A stretch of 64,000 nucleotides of DNA from Epiperipatus broadwayi (taxonomy: Eukaryota; Onychophora; Udeonychophora; Euonychophora; Peripatidae): contig JAQFVV010006476.1 of the NCBI GenBank assembly GCA_028023455.1, positions 953,581 to 1,017,580 on the forward strand, read 5' to 3'. Position 1 is the stretch's first letter. Each line of letters opens with the position of its first letter. The position numbers were made by a program, and so were the translations under genes. Of the stretch, positions 59,192 through 64,000 are shown one piece after another. The notes beneath the pieces are model-generated. The model had not been told where the DNA came from and did not search any database. It was given only the letters and a program-made list of their open reading frames with translations.

Positions 59192-60030
59192 AATATGTAT
59201 TTTAGTATTTAAGATGAAAAGAGACATTGATTCCGTTTATAAGTTATAGCTTTTAATAATTGCGTATGAAAGTAATCGAATAGCTTTATTATAAAAAGCA
59301 GTAATATGTTTGGTCTTACATTTATCAAATTTTGTTGTCTGCTTATTCAGTGTTAATTATAAATTTTCATAGAATTTAATTATAGTAAAAAATGTTAAGA
59401 TGTTCATAAAGAGATATTTTCTTTACAGGTTGACAGTACACACCTTAATGATTAATGAAATGTATTACTTTATTATGATGGTCTGAGAAGTAGCCTGATT
59501 AATGTTTATAATAGTTTCCTTATACACTTTTGATTAATCATACATAATTGAGAATAGAAATAATAAGTTGACTCGATAGAATTAACAATATAAATAAAGC
59601 AAAACCAAGACAAAAAGTATTTAAATTGGAAATGAAAGTAGAAAATGAAATCTTTATTCTGAAAGTGTCTGAGGATAAGATGTAGTAGAAGAATAAACAA
59701 CAAAATTGGGCAGGTGTGCATGTGAGAGAAAAAAAGAGAAAGTTAGATTTATAAGAGTATGATTGCGTTGATATATATACTTGACTTTTAACATATGACA
59801 AATATTGTTGATCTGATTTGTTTTAGAAGTAGGGAAAGTTAGAAACACTTCCTCATTTATATCTATTTTCTAATGACTTAATCACAATGAATTTATTATC
59901 AATACTTCTTTTAAAATATATTCAAAATTTTGGATTGAAATTTTTAAATATCCTTTTTTTGTAAAAATAGTAGTGCAAACATATTTTCTGCTTACTTTCT
60001 ATATCATTTTAAAGTATCATCTAATATTTA
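59192..60030. other. Gene 2 intron, nothing recognised
   Basis: I looked for the second SRCR half here and did not find it. The acceptor-like 'tttacag' at 59423-59429 is followed by sequence without SRCR residues and with an early stop. Confidence 0.4.
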
Positions 60031-60032
60031 TT

Positions 60033-61380
60033 TATTAGATATAATGGCAACCACCGAGGAAGACTAAAAAATTGCCTTTAAAAGCAGTAGCAGATTACAC
60101 TGGAGAATAAAAAGAACACTTTTCAAGCAACAAAAATTGAAGTCAAACATATCCTATAGTGAGAGGAAAGCAATTAAATCTGTCAGTAGATAAATCTATA
60201 ATTATTCTCTCTGCTGACAAAGGCAATGCAACAGTAGTAATGGATATAACTAATTATGACAACAAAGAACAAGAATTTTTCACAGCAGGCCAATATAGAA
60301 AAGTGGAAAAAATACAATACCGAGTATGGAAACAAAGTTACAAGAAATACTCAGAAAGCATCACAGATACTTCACTAATTCACAAAAGAGTAAAATAACA
60401 TCATATTTCAGTAAAATTTCTTATCTTTATGGACTACCTAAAATCCATAAGGATCATTTCCATTAAAATCTATTGTTAGTGTTAGAGATTCACCCTGCCA
60501 AAATTTGATTAGATTTTTTGCTCAAAGTTCTAAGTCCTTTGCCACACAAGACCCAGTCCTTTGTCAGGAAGTCTAGACACTTCGTAGAATTAATCATGAA
60601 CATAAAAATTGAAAGAACTGACTCACTGGTAAGCTTTGATGTGGAAAGTCTATTCATGAATGTACCATGTGAAGAAGTATTATCTATTGTAAGGAAAAGA
60701 TTAAATGGTGATAATAGTCCAGAATAGCTCTTCTATTGATAGTATAATGGAACTATTAACTTTCTGTGTAAAACAACCTAGTTTCAATATAAAACAGAAT
60801 TGTTCCAACAAAATACCTGGAGGAACTTGAAACCTTAGCCATCAAAACTATTCTATATCCACCTAAAGTTTGGCTTTGCTATGTGGATGTTACATTTGTT
60901 GTATGGTCACATGGTGAAGCACTGCTACAAACTTTCTGGAAACACATCAACAACATATCCCCTTGAATTAAATTCACAATAGAATAAAAACAAGAACAAA
61001 AATTGGCATTCTTAGATGTTCTTGTGACAAGAGTCACTCATGGCAAAATCAAAACTATAGTTTACCAAAAACCTACACATACAAGAAAATACCTAGCCTA
61101 TACATCGAATTATGCCAGAAACACAACACATAAAGTTATACTATCACTATGAAATAGAACAAAAGAAGTTTGTTCAGAAACCAGCGATTTGGGAAAAGAT
61201 GAGATCTATATAGAACACATTCTTATGAAAAATGGTTATCCATCAACTGTTAATAAGAAAATGTTAAATAGACAACAAAAGGAACCATCAAGAGAAAAGA
61301 CAATTATTAGTACTGTAGTGTACCCATACATTCCAAAAATAGCAGATAAAATAAGGAAAATTTGCAATTATTAAACTAAT
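60033..61380 (+). pseudogene. Penelope-like element, reverse transcriptase relic
   Basis: The motifs occur in the family order but in three frames. LSADKGNATVVMD lies near 60210-60246. YGLPKIHK...PLKSIVS follows near 60428-60478, and VSFDVESLFMNVPCEE near 60629-60675. Then come CYVDVTFVVWSHG near 60879-60917, FLDVLV near 61010, VYQKPTHTRKYL near 61057-61092, and NGYPST plus PYIPKIADKIRKIC to 61374. The catalytic box is YVDV where YVDD is expected, and stops and shifts break the frame. It ends before the GIY-YIG domain. It is the longer version of the deleted copy at 14.9-15.4 kb. Confidence 0.85.
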
Positions 61381-61924
61381 TAAACCATAATAAGTTGAAC
61401 ATCCAGTGACATTCTATAAAGTGCCATTATATGCCCTCACATATATATTTTCTCTTAGTTGAAAACAGATGTTTATTGTTTCACACCACCATAAGTCCCA
61501 ACACTTAATATTAGAATAATACCAGAAAGTTATTTGGTTATTATTATACCCTTTATACATACATATTCATAGTTCATCTATCAACTGTAAATATATCATA
61601 ACCATATTGGTGTTATATATAATTGAGTCAAAGATTAAGTATCCTACTGAGCAAAGTATGTTGTAAACTTTAAGAATATAAGTTACTTAATATATATATA
61701 TATTGGTTGTCTTGCATTTCTTTTATATTTTATAGCTATCACACATCACTGAGTAACTTGCTTCTAATTTGTATTGGTAAAAGTGTGGAAAATAGGATAA
61801 GATTCATAAAGTCTTATTTTACTCAAGTCAATACTATGTTTAGTGAATCTATTAACTTAATTCAGATAAAGACTCTACCTCATAGGAAACCCATCCTATT
61901 GGTCACACTTTATATCAGTCTCTC
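61381..61924. other. DNA between the Penelope-like and RTE elements
   Basis: A short TA run lies near 61690-61704. The part from about 61840 may be the 3' untranslated end of the RTE element that starts on the minus strand beyond it. Confidence 0.35.
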
Positions 61925-64000
61925 CTAGTTCAAACCATCTCCAATCTTTAGCTTCTCTTCTCCACATTACCCCTGCACACTTTCTTATTTCATCCATCCA
62001 TCTCACATGTGGTCTCTTTCTGGGTCTTTTACAATCTCTTGGAATCCAGTTTAAGATTTCAATTGTCCATCTATTGTCATCTCTTCTAGCAATATGTCCA
62101 ACCCAACTCCACTTCAGTCTTTTAATTTTTTCAATGAGGTCAATAGCAACTGTTTGTTCTCTTACTCATATATTGTGTTTTCAATCTCTTTTTGTCACTC
62201 CTAACATACATCTCTCCATACTTCTTTGAGTGGTCTGAAGTCTCTGCATTGCTCTTCTATTAAGTGTCCAAGTCTCAGATCCATAAGTAAGAACTGGTAA
62301 AACACATTTATTAAAAAACTTTATTTTCAAATACATAGAAATATTTCTTTTTAGTGTCAAGTTATTTCTACCAAAAGCACTCCGACCAAGTTTAATTCTA
62401 TGATTAATCTCATCCATTATGTTTCCATCTGTATTAATAATCTGACCAAGATATTTGTAGCTGTTAACTTCTTCTAACTCATCATAATCAATCTTTATTT
62501 TCGTATTTTGAAAAAATCCATTTAACATTACTTTAGTCTTTTTAACATTTATCTTTAGTCCTACTTTCATCTGATAACTCCTGCAACATTTCCTGCAGCT
62601 CTAAAGCATTATTTACAAAAACAACTACATCATCTGCAAAATATAAATAACTTAAATAATCTCCATTTACTTTCACTCCTTTAGATTTCCATTTTAATCC
62701 AGAAAATGCTTCTTGCAGCACTGCTATAAAAAGTTTTGGAGATATGGAGTCACTCTGTCTTACACACTTCTCAATGTTCACTTTCCTAGTATCATTATGT
62801 AATCTAATTGTTGCTGTAGCATTTTTATAAATATTCTTTAAAATATGACAATATCCTGAATCTTGATGATCCAATGCATTAATCAATGAAGAAATGTTTA
62901 TAGAATCAAATGGCTTTTCATAATCTACAAATCCAAAGCATAATGGCAACTCATATTCATTTGTCCTTTCTATAACTTCTCTCAACACCTGGATATGATC
63001 TACTGTACTAAAACCACTTTTAAATCCAGCTTGTTCTCTTGGTTGATGGAAATCCAATGTTCTCTGTAAACGAGTTGTAATTATCTTGGTAAAATTTTTG
63101 TATAAAACTGATAAAAGGCTGATAGGTCTGTAATTTCTAATAACTTCTTTATCACCTTTTTTTCAAATATTAATACTGCATTTTCCCAATCATCTGGTAC
63201 ATCTTTATCATTTAGACATTTGGTATATATCTTTGCTAAAAAAAAATTCTATTTCTTCACATTCTTCTTTTAATATATCAATTATAATTCCATCATTACC
63301 TGGAGCCTTTCCTTTCTTCATACACTTAATTGCATGTCTCACTTCTTCATTTAAAATTCTGGGCAATTTGGAAGATATAATAGATATAGGAGATACTTGT
63401 TCTTTATTATTATATAATTCTTGATAGAAGTCTTCTACCCATTTCATGATGTCATCTCTCTTTTTAGTAATAGTTCCATCTTTTTTCTTTATTGCAGATA
63501 TAAATTTCCTACCAATACCAAAATGTTGTTTTACCCTCTTAAGAGTTTTAGTCTCTTCTACAGCTTTCCTTGTTAGTTCACAATTATATATTTTTATATC
63601 ATTTTCAACTTTTTTCCACACCATTTTACAGAATTTGAGGTATTCAATCCTTTTTAATGCATCATTTTTGTATATCTTCATATTCCTTCTTTTCTTCATA
63701 AATTCTCTAGTCTCAGTAGAAATTTTATTGGTTAATTGCTGCTTTTTTCTACCAGCTATCTTTGTTGCAGTTTTTAAAAGTGTATCAGTTATTTTCTTAC
63801 TAATTTCATTCAAATCTGAATCATGTTCAAAATCTACTAATACTTGAAACCGATTTGTAAGTTCTAATTTAAATTCATTAGTGTTTCTGAAGATTAAGAA
63901 TATCAACTTGGAATATTGTTTTCTTAATAATTTTTGTCTCTCTAATTTTGCATTAACCTGTATCTTACATTTTACTAATCGATGATCACTTTCTGTGTTA
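61925..64000 (-). pseudogene. RTE-type non-LTR retrotransposon (LINE), broken ORF
   Basis: On the minus strand, from the window edge, SDHRLVKCKI (about 63985-63956) is the end of an apurinic-type endonuclease domain. The 63906-63208 frame ends with KGKAPGNDGI. After a shift come NYRPISLLSVLYK and EQAGFKSGFSTVDHI, then FVDYEKPFDSI and LYFADDVVVFVNN (the catalytic FADD box, about 62652-62615). The 62570-62181 frame has YKYLGQIINTDG and LPVLTYGSETWTL. A further frame to about 61930 resembles the usual tail with Trp-rich GHIARR/WMDEI-like blocks. The motif set fits the RTE clade. At least three frameshifts mark it as inactive. Its 5' part is outside the window. Confidence 0.88.

Noticed and set aside
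59429-59480. Possible second SRCR exon after 'tttacag'
   Set aside because: The translation has no SRCR residues and stops after about 18 codons.
63446-63847. 133-codon plus-strand ORF rich in Phe, Leu and Ser
   Set aside because: It is the antisense shadow of the LINE ORF at 63208-63906.

Overview
The window reads as AT-rich (by eye roughly three quarters A+T), gene-poor nuclear DNA of an invertebrate animal. There are spliced exons with GT/AG borders and kilobase-scale introns, secreted mosaic-protease domains (trypsin, LDLa, SRCR), Penelope-like elements with GIY-YIG domains, an RTE-type LINE, a tRNA-derived SINE and many foldback repeats. A lophotrochozoan, perhaps a mollusc, would fit, but nothing here fixes the species.

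Two genes of one family lie in tandem on the plus strand. Gene 1 enters from the left and shows only its last two exons (2108-2293 and 8111-8246). These encode the active-site serine half and the C-terminus of a trypsin-like protease, and the last exon carries a one-base frameshift. Gene 2 starts at 22203 with a signal peptide, followed by a Tyr/Gln/Pro-rich linker exon (23985), an LDLa exon (37475), a second LDLa exon (56226), a possible 15-base microexon (58282) and the first half of an SRCR domain (59045-59189). It runs out of the window. All internal joins from the linker to the SRCR exon are phase 1, as expected for shuffled extracellular modules. The order LDLa-LDLa-SRCR suggests that a trypsin domain follows, which would make gene 2 a paralogue of gene 1.

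Everything else is intron or intergenic DNA filled with mobile elements: four Penelope-like fragments (14.9, 20.4, 44.2 and 60.0 kb), an RTE LINE on the minus strand at the right edge with two smaller relics near 41 and 43 kb, a 5.8-kb non-autonomous LTR retrotransposon (47732-53554) with 1.7-kb LTRs and one coiled-coil gag-like ORF, four SINE copies, a SPIN/URR1-like hAT fragment (24285-24468), another hAT-type MITE (12007-12160), a foldback family inserted in AAT arrays, and a run of about 90 AAT units.

The most notable signal is a short repeat family with a hammerhead-ribozyme-like core. It occurs as a head-to-tail array at 6.1-7.1 kb and as single or inverted-duplicate insertions with 15-19 bp target-site duplications at 11.0, 43.6 and 46.7 kb. 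This is the architecture of animal retrozymes, and the Penelope-like elements nearby are plausible sources of the mobilising enzyme. A second family (55.6-56.2 kb) keeps the same core with changed stem base pairs.
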